A DNA stretch of 15,266 nt, from positions 1 through 15,266 of the forward strand of contig CALVVH010000033.1 in the NCBI GenBank assembly GCA_944363805.1, written 5' to 3'. The notes beneath the pieces were generated by a model, which saw only the letters and a list, made by a program, of their open reading frames with translations, was not told where the DNA came from and made no database searches. Position numbers and translations under genes: made by a program. Positions 1 to 5,989 of the stretch are shown piece by piece. Position 1 is the stretch's first letter. Each line of letters opens with the position of its first letter. The stretch comes from an uncultured Bacilli bacterium. GTDB taxonomy: Bacteria; Bacillota_I; Bacilli_A; RF39; UBA660.

Positions 1-353
1 GCAACATCACCACTGATTACACCAACACGAATATCTAACTTATCATGAGATTTCGCAAATTCAGAGATAATCTTGATTGGTTCAAGTAATGTCTTACCAA
101 ATAGGATAGCATTTGGACCTTCAAGGAAATCATCTAAATTAATATTTAGTTCATCAGCAGCTCTTTTTAGTAAAGTGTTTTTATAAACCTTAACATCAGA
201 TTCAACTTCTTTTAACTTGCGACGTAAGTCACTCAATTCTTCAACAGTCATACCTTGATATTGGAATATAATAACAGATTCACTATTCTTAAGTTTGTCA
301 ACGATTTCGCTAACAACTTGTTTCTTTTGTTCAAGAATTTTTGAGCTTGCCAT
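1..353 (-). CDS. rplJ: 50S ribosomal protein L10, 3' part beyond window edge
   Basis: This is the N-terminal 117 residues of L10, the base of the ribosomal stalk that carries the L7/L12 dimers. The protein begins MASSKILEQKKQVVSEIVDK and continues with the typical L10 pattern VIIFQYQGMTVEELSDLRRK, then KVYKNTLLKRA and EGPNAILFG, so the family call is firm. The ATG at 351-353 follows an AGGAGG about 7 bases upstream. The frame is open to base 1, so the C-terminus (and probably rplL) lies outside the window. It sits after rplK and rplA on the same strand, but a separate promoter and an L10 leader stand between rplA and rplJ, so its level is probably set by autoregulation of that leader. Confidence 0.95.
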   Translation of the reverse strand, partial: MASSKILEQKKQVVSEIVDKLKNSESVIIFQYQGMTVEELSDLRRKLKEVESDVKVYKNTLLKRAADELNINLDDFLEGPNAILFGKTLLEPIKIISEFAKSHDKLDIRVGVISGDV

Positions 354-365
354 TTTTCCTCCTTT

Positions 366-395
366 TTATATTAGAAAAGCTTCCCTAGGGAAGCT
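366..395 (-). terminator. attenuator-like hairpin before rplJ
   Basis: On the minus strand an 8-bp self-complementary stem (AGCTTCCC / GGGAAGCT, 378-395) is followed by TTTTCT, which resembles an intrinsic terminator lying between the L10 leader and the rplJ ribosome binding site. A GGGGAA segment of the leader (414-419) can pair with TTCCCT in the first arm (387-392), a plausible antiterminator. In Bacillus subtilis the L10(L12)4 complex regulates rplJL by attenuation through such a leader. The hairpin is seen; the switch is inferred. The T run is short. Confidence 0.6.
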
Positions 396-466
396 CAAAA
401 TAAAAGTTTTAAGTTCCCCTCGGTAGGACTTATTGATGCCTACTGTCTTCGGTTTTGCTTTTTCTA
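396..466 (-). ncRNA. ribosomal protein L10 leader
   Basis: Read on the minus strand, the rplJ 5' UTR contains ACCGAAGACAGTAGG and, after a short loop, CCTACCGAGGGG. These form a GTAGG/CCTAC stem with an outer CC/GG closing around an asymmetric internal loop. The order and sequence match the L10 leader of low-GC Gram-positive bacteria, which binds the L10-L12 complex to repress its own operon. The core lies at about 411-454. It is followed by the attenuator-like hairpin. The 5' end is set by the promoter and is approximate. Confidence 0.85.
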
Positions 467-472
467 ACACGT

Positions 473-501
473 ATTATATTATAAAATCAATTAAATGTCA
501 A
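473..501 (-). promoter_or_regulatory. sigma-A promoter for rplJ
   Basis: Minus strand TTGACA (496-501), 17-bp spacer, TATAAT (473-478), a perfect consensus promoter. The -35 hexamer lies in the last Phe-Asp-Ile codons of rplA and the spacer covers its stop codon. Transcription should begin near 466, just before the L10 leader. Confidence 0.9.
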
Positions 502-1189
502 AACTATTTTTATCTACTTTGATACCAGGTCCCATAGTAGTAGAAATAGAAATATTTTCAATAAAGTTTCCTTTTACAGTACTAGGTTTAGCTTTAGCAA
601 TAGTAGTAATTACATATTGTAAGTTTTCAACTAGTTTATCTTCTGCAAAAGATACTTTACCAATTATAGTATGGATATTACCAAATTTATCATTCTTGTA
701 TGTAACCATACCTTTTTTAATGTCTTCAACTACAGCACCAACTTTAGTTGTAACTGTACCAGTCTTTGGGTTAGGCATTAAATTTCTTGGTCCAAGAATA
801 TTACCTATTTTTCCTACTTCAGGCATCATATCTGGAGTAGCAACAATGACATCAAAACCAAACCAGTTTTCATTTTTGATTTTATCAATCATATCTTTAT
901 CACCCACAAAGTCAGCACCAGCATTCTTAGCTTCTTCAGCAAAAGCGCCTTTAGCAATAACTAATACTTTCTTTGTCTTACCAGTTCCGTTAGGAAGGGA
1001 TAAAGAACCTTTCATTTGTTGGTCTGATTTTTTAGAATCGATATTTAATTTAATAGCAACTTCAACAGTACTATCAAATTTAGTAACAGACGTATTCTTT
1101 ACTAATTTAATTGCATCTTCTAAACTATAAGCTATATTCTTATCGACATTTTTTGATGCTTCCACATATTTCTTTCCGTATTTTTTCAA
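491..1189 (-). CDS. rplA: 50S ribosomal protein L1
   Basis: L1 forms the mobile L1 stalk at the ribosomal E site and in many bacteria represses translation of the rplK-rplA mRNA. The 232-residue product has the family's normal length and clear signatures: KYVEASKNVD near the N-terminus, TGKTKKVLVIAKG, NWFGFDVIVATPDMM, and the diagnostic GKIGNILGPRNLMPNPKTGT around residues 126-145. The start codon is TTG at 1187-1189, placed by an AAGGAGGT about 7 bases upstream; no ATG fits better. It follows rplK by about 50 bp with no terminator, so both are probably on one transcript. Its final codons contain the -35 box of the rplJ promoter. Confidence 0.97.
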   Translation of the reverse strand: MKKYGKKYVEASKNVDKNIAYSLEDAIKLVKNTSVTKFDSTVEVAIKLNIDSKKSDQQMKGSLSLPNGTGKTKKVLVIAKGAFAEEAKNAGADFVGDKDMIDKIKNENWFGFDVIVATPDMMPEVGKIGNILGPRNLMPNPKTGTVTTKVGAVVEDIKKGMVTYKNDKFGNIHTIIGKVSFAEDKLVENLQYVITTIAKAKPSTVKGNFIENISISTTMGPGIKVDKNSFDI

Positions 1190-1242
1190 CTTTTTACCTC
1201 CTTAACTGTGGTTAATTAAGCGGACAATTTATAAATTTAAAA

Positions 1243-1848
1243 TTAATTTTCTTCTGTTTCTTCAGCTTCTGCTTCATCATCATGAGTTGGAACTTCAACA
1301 CTAGCAGCTTCTGCCATTTCTTTAGCTTCTGCTTCAAGTTCTGCAAGTTCTGCTTCACGTTTAGCTTGTTCTTTTTCTTCTTCGGCTGCTTCTGCTGCTT
1401 GTTCTGCAAGTTCAGCATCGTTAACACCTTTAACAGCAATTCCCATATTTCTGGCTGTACCAGCAATAATGTTCATAGCTGCTTCAACATCATAAGCATT
1501 TAAGTCAGGCATCTTAGTTTCAGCAATTTCTCTTAAATCTTTCTCTGAAATAGTTGCAACAATTTCATTAGCGCCTTTCTTGCTACCTTTGTTAACTTTA
1601 GCAACTTTCTTTAATAAGAATGCTGCTGGAGCAGTTTTTAGAACAAAATCGAATGAACGATCATCATAAATTGTGATTTCGCATGGAACAACATCACCCA
1701 TTTTGTCACGAGTTGCTTCATTGAACTTTGTACAAAATTCGCCTAGATTAATTCCGGCAGGTCCTAAAACGGTTCCAACTGGTGGTGCAGGTGTTGCTTT
1801 ACCAGCTTCGATTTGTAATTTAATTTTCTTTACGACTTCTTTAGCCAC
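1243..1848 (-). CDS. rplK: 50S ribosomal protein L11 with acidic C-terminal extension
   Basis: L11 binds the GTPase-associated region of 23S rRNA. The GTG start at 1846-1848 is chosen because AGGAGGT lies about 6 bases upstream and the protein then begins MAKEVVKKIKLQIEAGKATP, as L11 normally does. Residues 21-33 (APPVGTVLGPAGI) are the conserved N-domain. The rRNA-binding C-domain runs to MNIIAGTARNMGI near residue 137. The family usually ends at about 141 residues, but this one continues to 201. The tail (about 142-201) is rich in Ala and Glu with some Lys/Arg (AELAEQAAEAAEEEKEQAK), looks like a charged helix, and ends in an acidic stretch (DDEAEAEETEEN). No frameshift is needed to explain it. 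It is the first gene of the cluster and is transcribed divergently from the gene at 2099. Confidence 0.96.
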   Translation of the reverse strand: MAKEVVKKIKLQIEAGKATPAPPVGTVLGPAGINLGEFCTKFNEATRDKMGDVVPCEITIYDDRSFDFVLKTAPAAFLLKKVAKVNKGSKKGANEIVATISEKDLREIAETKMPDLNAYDVEAAMNIIAGTARNMGIAVKGVNDAELAEQAAEAAEEEKEQAKREAELAELEAEAKEMAEAASVEVPTHDDEAEAEETEEN

Positions 1849-1876
1849 GAAAACACCTCCTATAAATTTTTTCGCG

Positions 1877-1917
1877 TAAGTGGTCATGGGCAAGTCCGCA
1901 AATGTCCCCTCCACTTA
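1877..1917 (-). promoter_or_regulatory. rplK leader hairpin, possible L1-binding operator
   Basis: In the rplK leader RNA, a 7-bp stem UAAGUGG/CCACUUA (1911-1917 with 1877-1883) encloses a shorter GGG/CCC stem, separated by an asymmetric internal loop (AG on one side, AUGA on the other). It lies just upstream of the ribosome binding site. L1 represses this operon in several organisms through a stem with an asymmetric internal loop that mimics its rRNA site. The hairpin is directly visible; the L1 role is inference. Confidence 0.4.
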
Positions 1918-1952
1918 ACAAATTATATTAAAAATATAAACTTGCATTTAAG

Positions 1953-1981
1953 ATGATACCATAATTTATGCTATTTTACAA
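1953..1981 (-). promoter_or_regulatory. promoter for rplK-rplA
   Basis: Minus strand TTGTAA (1976-1981), 17-bp spacer, TATCAT (1953-1958), with an extended -10 TGG immediately before the -10. An A/T tract of seven T and seven A (1996-2009) lies about 50-63 bases upstream of the expected start, placed like an UP element. The start would be near 1946, giving a leader of about 98 nt. A second TATAAT-like sequence nearer the gene has a poorer -35. Confidence 0.6.
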
Positions 1982-2043
1982 GAATTTTACGCATGTTTTT
2001 TTAAAAAAATACCATGATATCTTTAGCACTTTACATTTAACTA

Positions 2044-2072
2044 TTGGAACTATTTATAAAATATGATAATAT
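2044..2072 (+). promoter_or_regulatory. promoter for the Ig-like domain protein gene
   Basis: TTGGAA (2044-2049), 17-bp spacer, TAATAT (2067-2072), with an extended -10 TGA before the -10. It is followed by AAGGAGG (2085-2091), 7 bases before the TTG start. It is divergent from the rplK promoter. Confidence 0.6.
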
Positions 2073-2098
2073 TAATATGAGGATAAGGAGGAATTACT

Positions 2099-3115
2099 TT
2101 GGCTAGGAAATTTTTTAATCAAAGGGTTAAAGGATCTAATAAATCAATGCTTGCCTATATAATTGTTGGTGCTTGTATTTTAATTATTTTTGTTTCTGTT
2201 ATTATGGTAGTAGTATTTTCTAACCAAACTCCAGAGGATGCTGTTATTAAAATAAGGGATGTCGTTACCGTTGAAATCAACAGTGAACTTCCCGACAAAA
2301 CACTGTTTTTTGCAGAATTACAAAATGTTAAAGAAAGTGATATCGATGTAGCATTTACCGGTGTCGATTTAACAAAAGTAGGTGAATATCCAGTAGAAAT
2401 CGATGTTTTTGGAGAAAGTTATGAATCTATCTTAACAGTGGTAGATACTTCAGCGCCAGAACTAACAGTTCGAAACTACGCGGTTGCGGTTGGTCAAGGA
2501 TATAACGCTAGTAATTTTGTCGATACATGCAGTGACAATAGTGGGGAAAATTGTACTATCGAATTTTATGAAATGGCCATGGATCAAAATGGTAATAAAA
2601 TAGATTATAGCTCCTATACTACTGAAGGTGTTTATAACATTCAAATCGTTGCCAAAGATTCTTCGGGCAATGTAACTTCACCACTGACAGCTCAATTGAC
2701 AATTGGTAATTCTGATGATATTCAACAACCTACAACTTGCAACTATGGTAATTCCCAATATGATTCAAATACTTATATTCTTGGTGTCAATGTTACTCAA
2801 AATGGTTGTGCATTAGATTTAAATTTATATCAGAATGAAGAAATAACTAAACCTGCATATGACTTAGCAGATAATGATACGGAACAAATGAAAAAAGAAA
2901 TTAATAAGCTGAATATTTCCAACGTTAAAATGTTCCACTTTAATAGAGAAATATCCCCAGTTTTAAATACAACCGGAACTGGAGTCGTCGGCTATACAGT
3001 ACATCAAAGAATAACTTTGGAATACAATGATGGAACGACCGAATTAGTTGCTGATTATTTTATCAATACTAACGGTGGCAGAGTATATTCCGTAAATAAA
3101 TATGGTATAAATTAA
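2099..3115 (+). CDS. membrane-anchored extracytoplasmic protein with Ig-like domains
   Basis: The TTG start is supported by a full AAGGAGG 7 bases upstream. A short basic N-terminus (RKFFNQRVKGSNKS) is followed by one membrane segment at about 18-40 with no cleavage site, so the remaining 300 residues should face outside. Residues about 50-115 and 117-203 look like bacterial Ig-like folds: both end in the pattern GEYPVEIDVFG / GVYNIQIVAKDSSGN, the second preceded by the DTSAPELTV linker common in HYR/Ig-like repeats. The C-terminal 125 residues are not recognised. Four outside cysteines (144, 152, 214, 237) could form two disulfides. Function is unknown; a cell-surface binding or envelope role is likely. 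It converges on the next gene with a shared terminator. The domain call is from pattern only. Confidence 0.8.
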   Translation: MARKFFNQRVKGSNKSMLAYIIVGACILIIFVSVIMVVVFSNQTPEDAVIKIRDVVTVEINSELPDKTLFFAELQNVKESDIDVAFTGVDLTKVGEYPVEIDVFGESYESILTVVDTSAPELTVRNYAVAVGQGYNASNFVDTCSDNSGENCTIEFYEMAMDQNGNKIDYSSYTTEGVYNIQIVAKDSSGNVTSPLTAQLTIGNSDDIQQPTTCNYGNSQYDSNTYILGVNVTQNGCALDLNLYQNEEITKPAYDLADNDTEQMKKEINKLNISNVKMFHFNREISPVLNTTGTGVVGYTVHQRITLEYNDGTTELVADYFINTNGGRVYSVNKYGIN

Positions 3116-3137
3116 GTACTCACTCGAGTACTTTTTT
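3114..3137. terminator. bidirectional terminator between convergent genes
   Basis: An 8-bp stem AAGTACTC (3114-3121) / GAGTACTT (3126-3133) with a 4-base loop is followed by Ts on the plus strand. It overlaps the stop codon of the plus-strand gene (3113-3115) and abuts the stop of the minus-strand gene (3136-3138). The minus-strand T run is broken (TTAATTT), so termination should be stronger for the plus-strand gene. Confidence 0.8.
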
Positions 3138-4371
3138 AATTGTTTGTAGGTTTCTTTCGGGTCAAATAAGTTTTTACTTTTTCTTCATAATTTCCTTCAT
3201 GAACAATTCTTCTGACTTGTATTTTACCAGTTGCTATGGCAGCAATAGTAGCAGTTTTAGACATTTTAGTAACATTCTCAAAATCTGCAAGAGATGTAAT
3301 ATATATTGCATTATTGGTAGCTATTTTGCCATTTTTTCGATTTTCGTATAACTTATCTAAGATAACATAACCATTAGCAAGCACAAAACCAATATAACCA
3401 TTGAAAGAATCTATACCTATTTTTAAAGCAATTGGATTTAATGATTCATATAGTTTTATCTTTCTAAAAAGTTTTTCTTGTAGTTCTTCAGAATTCTCAG
3501 GATTTGTGCAAGCTTGATAAAAGTCCCGAAATATACGTTTAATTTCTTGACCTTCAGGTTCAAAAAAACTGTAATTATATATTTCTAATGGGTTTGATGT
3601 TTCTTCATGCGTTTTTTTATGAATAAAGGCTACTATATCACTAATTTTTATCTCTTTAATTACTTGATTTTCGCCAGTTTTATGATTTGTTTTAGAAAAT
3701 AGCAAAGTAAAATTTTGATCTATTAATTGCGGATTTTCATTTAAAAAAGTTTGCAGATATGCAATAGCAAATTGAAAGCCTTCGAGGTCATAATTAGATT
3801 CGCATATTAAGGCATGGTTCATTACTTTATAAGCTAAATATAATTGTAACTTAGATATATCAAATACGTTAGCAATTTTAGAATAAGTATTTTCATTAAC
3901 TAAAAGATTTCTAAATGCGCGTATATCCATTCGAGTTTTAAATAAGAATTCTTTTCTCTTAGCTTTATTTATTTTGTTGGGCTTAGCTTTAATATCCATA
4001 TGTCTTCGCAGGCGATAATGGTCAAAGGCTTCTTGCATTGGTAAAGATATATCGGGAGTAGTAATTACGCCATTTTTGATATCTTCTTCAAGACCATTTA
4101 AAATAGTTATTGCATCATCTGGATTAGGAATATTAAAGTACGAAAATAATTTCCTTTTTATAGGGTTTAAGTTAAGTACCATTTCATCAGGCCTTAAGGT
4201 AATATTCTTGGGGAGACTGCAACCTTTAAATATGGTGTTATTATTAAACAAAAGGAAAAGTGCAGGATTTAAAGCACTAGGTGAATCGTAGCCATCTTTC
4301 AATAAATATGGAACATCTATAAAAGCGATTGGAAGACTTTTATATCCCAGTAATAAATTAGCATATTTCAT
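3136..4371 (-). CDS. hypothetical protein, 411 residues, unrecognised
   Basis: I do not recognise this protein. It has no signal peptide and no convincing membrane segment, so it is probably cytoplasmic. The N-terminus is hydrophobic but mixed (MKYANLLLGYKSLPIAFIDV). A strongly basic patch lies at about 121-153 (RRHMDIKAKPNKINKAKRKE), which could bind nucleic acid. The second half looks like a mixed alpha/beta region containing LKIGIDSFNGYIGFVLANGY near 316-335, and the tail is basic (LTRKKPTNN). The ATG at 4369-4371 follows AAGGGGG, an imperfect ribosome binding site. It is monocistronic: a perfect consensus promoter lies about 50 bp upstream and the upstream gene has its own terminator, so it is probably well expressed. 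Codon use looks like its neighbours. Confidence 0.75.
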   Translation of the reverse strand: MKYANLLLGYKSLPIAFIDVPYLLKDGYDSPSALNPALFLLFNNNTIFKGCSLPKNITLRPDEMVLNLNPIKRKLFSYFNIPNPDDAITILNGLEEDIKNGVITTPDISLPMQEAFDHYRLRRHMDIKAKPNKINKAKRKEFLFKTRMDIRAFRNLLVNENTYSKIANVFDISKLQLYLAYKVMNHALICESNYDLEGFQFAIAYLQTFLNENPQLIDQNFTLLFSKTNHKTGENQVIKEIKISDIVAFIHKKTHEETSNPLEIYNYSFFEPEGQEIKRIFRDFYQACTNPENSEELQEKLFRKIKLYESLNPIALKIGIDSFNGYIGFVLANGYVILDKLYENRKNGKIATNNAIYITSLADFENVTKMSKTATIAAIATGKIQVRRIVHEGNYEEKVKTYLTRKKPTNN

Positions 4372-4422
4372 TTAATTTCCCCCTTATAGTGCTTTTAAAC
4401 ACGCCCAGCTAATAATGAACTA

Positions 4423-4451
4423 ATTATATTAAATGTAGGGGTTGCTGTCAA
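4423..4451 (-). promoter_or_regulatory. consensus sigma-A promoter for the 411-residue hypothetical
   Basis: Minus strand TTGACA (4446-4451), exactly 17-bp spacer, TATAAT (4423-4428): a perfect match. The transcript should start near 4416, leaving a leader of about 45 nt. Confidence 0.9.
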
Positions 4452-4459
4452 TCAGCGCT

Positions 4460-4483
4460 AAAAAAAATTGCTTTTACAAGCAA
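4460..4483 (-). terminator. intrinsic terminator of the thioredoxin-like gene
   Basis: Minus strand TTGCTT (4478-4483) GTAA AAGCAA (4468-4473) followed by eight Ts (4460-4467), starting a few bases after the stop codon at 4492. Confidence 0.85.
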
Positions 4484-4491
4484 CCTTTAAA

Positions 4492-5097
4492 TTATTTTTT
4501 TCTGGAATATAATATTAAACCACCAAAGCCTAAAATTAAAATACCAAAGATAATAGCTACAACAACACCATCATTTAAGCCATCAGAACTGCTATTGTCA
4601 GAATTATTAACATTTATACCATTTTCATTTGCTGCTTCTTCTAGGGATGTTGCTTCTGGTTCATAGCCTTCTTCTTCAATAATTTGGCTGATAAAATCTT
4701 GATAAGATACATCTTCGTAAGCTTCTAAAGCTGCATCGATTATATCAGAGCCATCAGTGCCAAAACCTAGTTGGTCGAAAGTAGTACCAATAACAATATA
4801 AGGTATACTTCCGTCGACAGTTTCGCCCATTCTTTCTTTAGCATCAAGCATCAATTCATAATTATCTTGATTACTTACTTCATAAGTTACTATTTCGAAA
4901 TAATCACGATATGGATAGTAATTTTCTGAGAAGTATTCTAAAAAATCATGGCAATGACCACAACTATTACTTCTAAATAAATAGACAGTTACTTTTTCGT
5001 GGTCTGTTAGTTCTGGTAAATCACCTTTTGCCGCTTGGACATTAGGCATGATAACTAAGCATAAAGCTACAAGAGCACCTATAAACAATTTTTTCAT
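4492..5097 (-). CDS. secreted, membrane-anchored thioredoxin-like protein
   Basis: The start is the ATG at 5095-5097, with GGGAGG 6-7 bases upstream; it gives a clean signal peptide (MKKLFIGALVALCLVIMPNV, then QAAKG). Further upstream in-frame TTG codons would overlap the promoter. A thioredoxin-like domain follows: VTVYLFRSNSCGHCHDFLEY carries a CGHC redox motif at residues 46-49, and GSIPYIVIG has the expected cis-proline at about 99. An acidic, Asn/Ser-rich linker (about 140-173) leads to a C-terminal membrane helix (about 175-197) ending RKK, so the domain is held outside the membrane. There is no LPXTG-like motif. Likely role: disulfide exchange on exported proteins. Several neighbours are exported proteins with paired cysteines, which fits but does not prove a partnership. 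The length is 201 residues. Confidence 0.85.
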   Translation of the reverse strand: MKKLFIGALVALCLVIMPNVQAAKGDLPELTDHEKVTVYLFRSNSCGHCHDFLEYFSENYYPYRDYFEIVTYEVSNQDNYELMLDAKERMGETVDGSIPYIVIGTTFDQLGFGTDGSDIIDAALEAYEDVSYQDFISQIIEEEGYEPEATSLEEAANENGINVNNSDNSSSDGLNDGVVVAIIFGILILGFGGLILYSRKK

Positions 5098-5117
5098 TTT
5101 TTTCCTCCCTAGCCTCA

Positions 5118-5146
5118 ATTATACTTTTTTTGGTGATATTTGTAAA
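5118..5146 (-). promoter_or_regulatory. promoter for the thioredoxin-like gene
   Basis: Minus strand TTTACA (5141-5146), 17-bp spacer, TATAAT (5118-5123). Transcription should start near 5111, close before the ribosome binding site. No convincing terminator is seen between the ADP-ribosyltransferase gene and this promoter (5150-5200 is AT-rich without a GC stem), so readthrough from the upstream operon is possible. Confidence 0.8.
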
Positions 5147-5200
5147 GTTTTGTTTTGTGAATATTTCATGTTTTATTAAATTTATTATTATTTTAATATC

Positions 5201-5980
5201 TTAATGTCTGATAATAGTCGTCCTTTCTTGTAAATAATCTTGATAATTCCATATCTTTTCAGGAACTAGTATAGCTTTTAGATAAGCAACTACTTTAGTT
5301 TCGTCTATTTGGACATCTAGTACTTTAAATAAGCTTGAACTATTTATGATAAATTCACTTTGGTTAGGTGAAAAACTTATATTAGAAGTAGATAGTAATA
5401 CACCGTCATCGCTTTCTTCAGGGATTAGATACTCAATTAAAATATTGGGTTTACCAGTTAAAGTATAGGGATTAGTGTAGAAAAAACTTTTTTCTTTATC
5501 AATACTGGTGCTAGTAAAACCTGGCTCATATAAATATTTTCCTTGCAAAAAATATAGATCCTTCATAGTAAAGATGTTATAAGAGCTAAAAGCAGATAAA
5601 CTTACACCACGATAACACTTAATATTTTGAGAAATAGGAACTGCTTTATATAAAATTTGTCTTATCTCTTCCGCTAAATTATAATATTCTTCCCTTAGTT
5701 TGGGAGTAAGTTGGCCATTTACTTCATAACTCCAATTGTCTCTTAAAATGGCATTGATATTGCGAAACTGGAAGCCGGTGTAACTTCGAATAGTACTTTG
5801 CTCACTTGGATTTAATTTATCTATAAATTCTGCTGCTTTTTCTTCCAATAATTCATTACTTGAAGAAACAACAAAATCTCTATTTAAACAATCAGCAATA
5901 TATTGTTCTATTTCTTGTCTTTTTGTAGCTTTAATATAGTTTAAAGCACATTCTACACTGTAATTTGTTCCCTTTTCCAT
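5201..5980 (-). CDS. C3/VIP2-type ADP-ribosyltransferase
   Basis: The 259-residue product has the R-S-E fold signatures of the ADP-ribosylating exoenzyme family. The IRSYTGFQFRNINAILRDN stretch (64-82) is the conserved helical lead-in, CYRGVSL gives the NAD-binding Arg124, GFTSTS gives the Ser-Thr-Ser strand (157-159), and NQSEFII gives the catalytic Glu209 preceded by Gln207. In C3 exoenzymes a Q-x-E pair goes with modification of Asn or Gln, while E-x-E goes with Arg, so an Asn/Gln target is inferred. There is no signal peptide or membrane segment; the first 60 residues are helical and unassigned. It follows the hydrogenase gene by 9 bp, and its ribosome binding site (GTGAGGAAA) overlaps the hydrogenase stop, so they are co-transcribed. 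It may act inside the cell or leave by a nonclassical route. The family call is confident; the target is unknown. Confidence 0.85.
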   Translation of the reverse strand: MEKGTNYSVECALNYIKATKRQEIEQYIADCLNRDFVVSSSNELLEEKAAEFIDKLNPSEQSTIRSYTGFQFRNINAILRDNWSYEVNGQLTPKLREEYYNLAEEIRQILYKAVPISQNIKCYRGVSLSAFSSYNIFTMKDLYFLQGKYLYEPGFTSTSIDKEKSFFYTNPYTLTGKPNILIEYLIPEESDDGVLLSTSNISFSPNQSEFIINSSSLFKVLDVQIDETKVVAYLKAILVPEKIWNYQDYLQERTTIIRH

Positions 5981-5989
5981 TATATTTCC

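Noticed and set aside
495..1130. Long plus-strand open frame opposite rplA
   Set aside because: It is antisense to a clear rplA, has no ribosome binding site, and its sequence mirrors rplA codons. The antisense frames opposite the ATPase (11000-13160) are rejected for the same reason.
1849..1914. Longer start for rplK adding 22 residues
   Set aside because: The extra residues cover the leader hairpin and ribosome binding site, and L11 normally begins at the MAKxVVKKIKLQ position reached by the GTG at 1846-1848.
5150..5200. Terminator after the ADP-ribosyltransferase gene
   Set aside because: The stretch is AT-rich with only weak A/T pairing and no GC stem, so I do not call a terminator.
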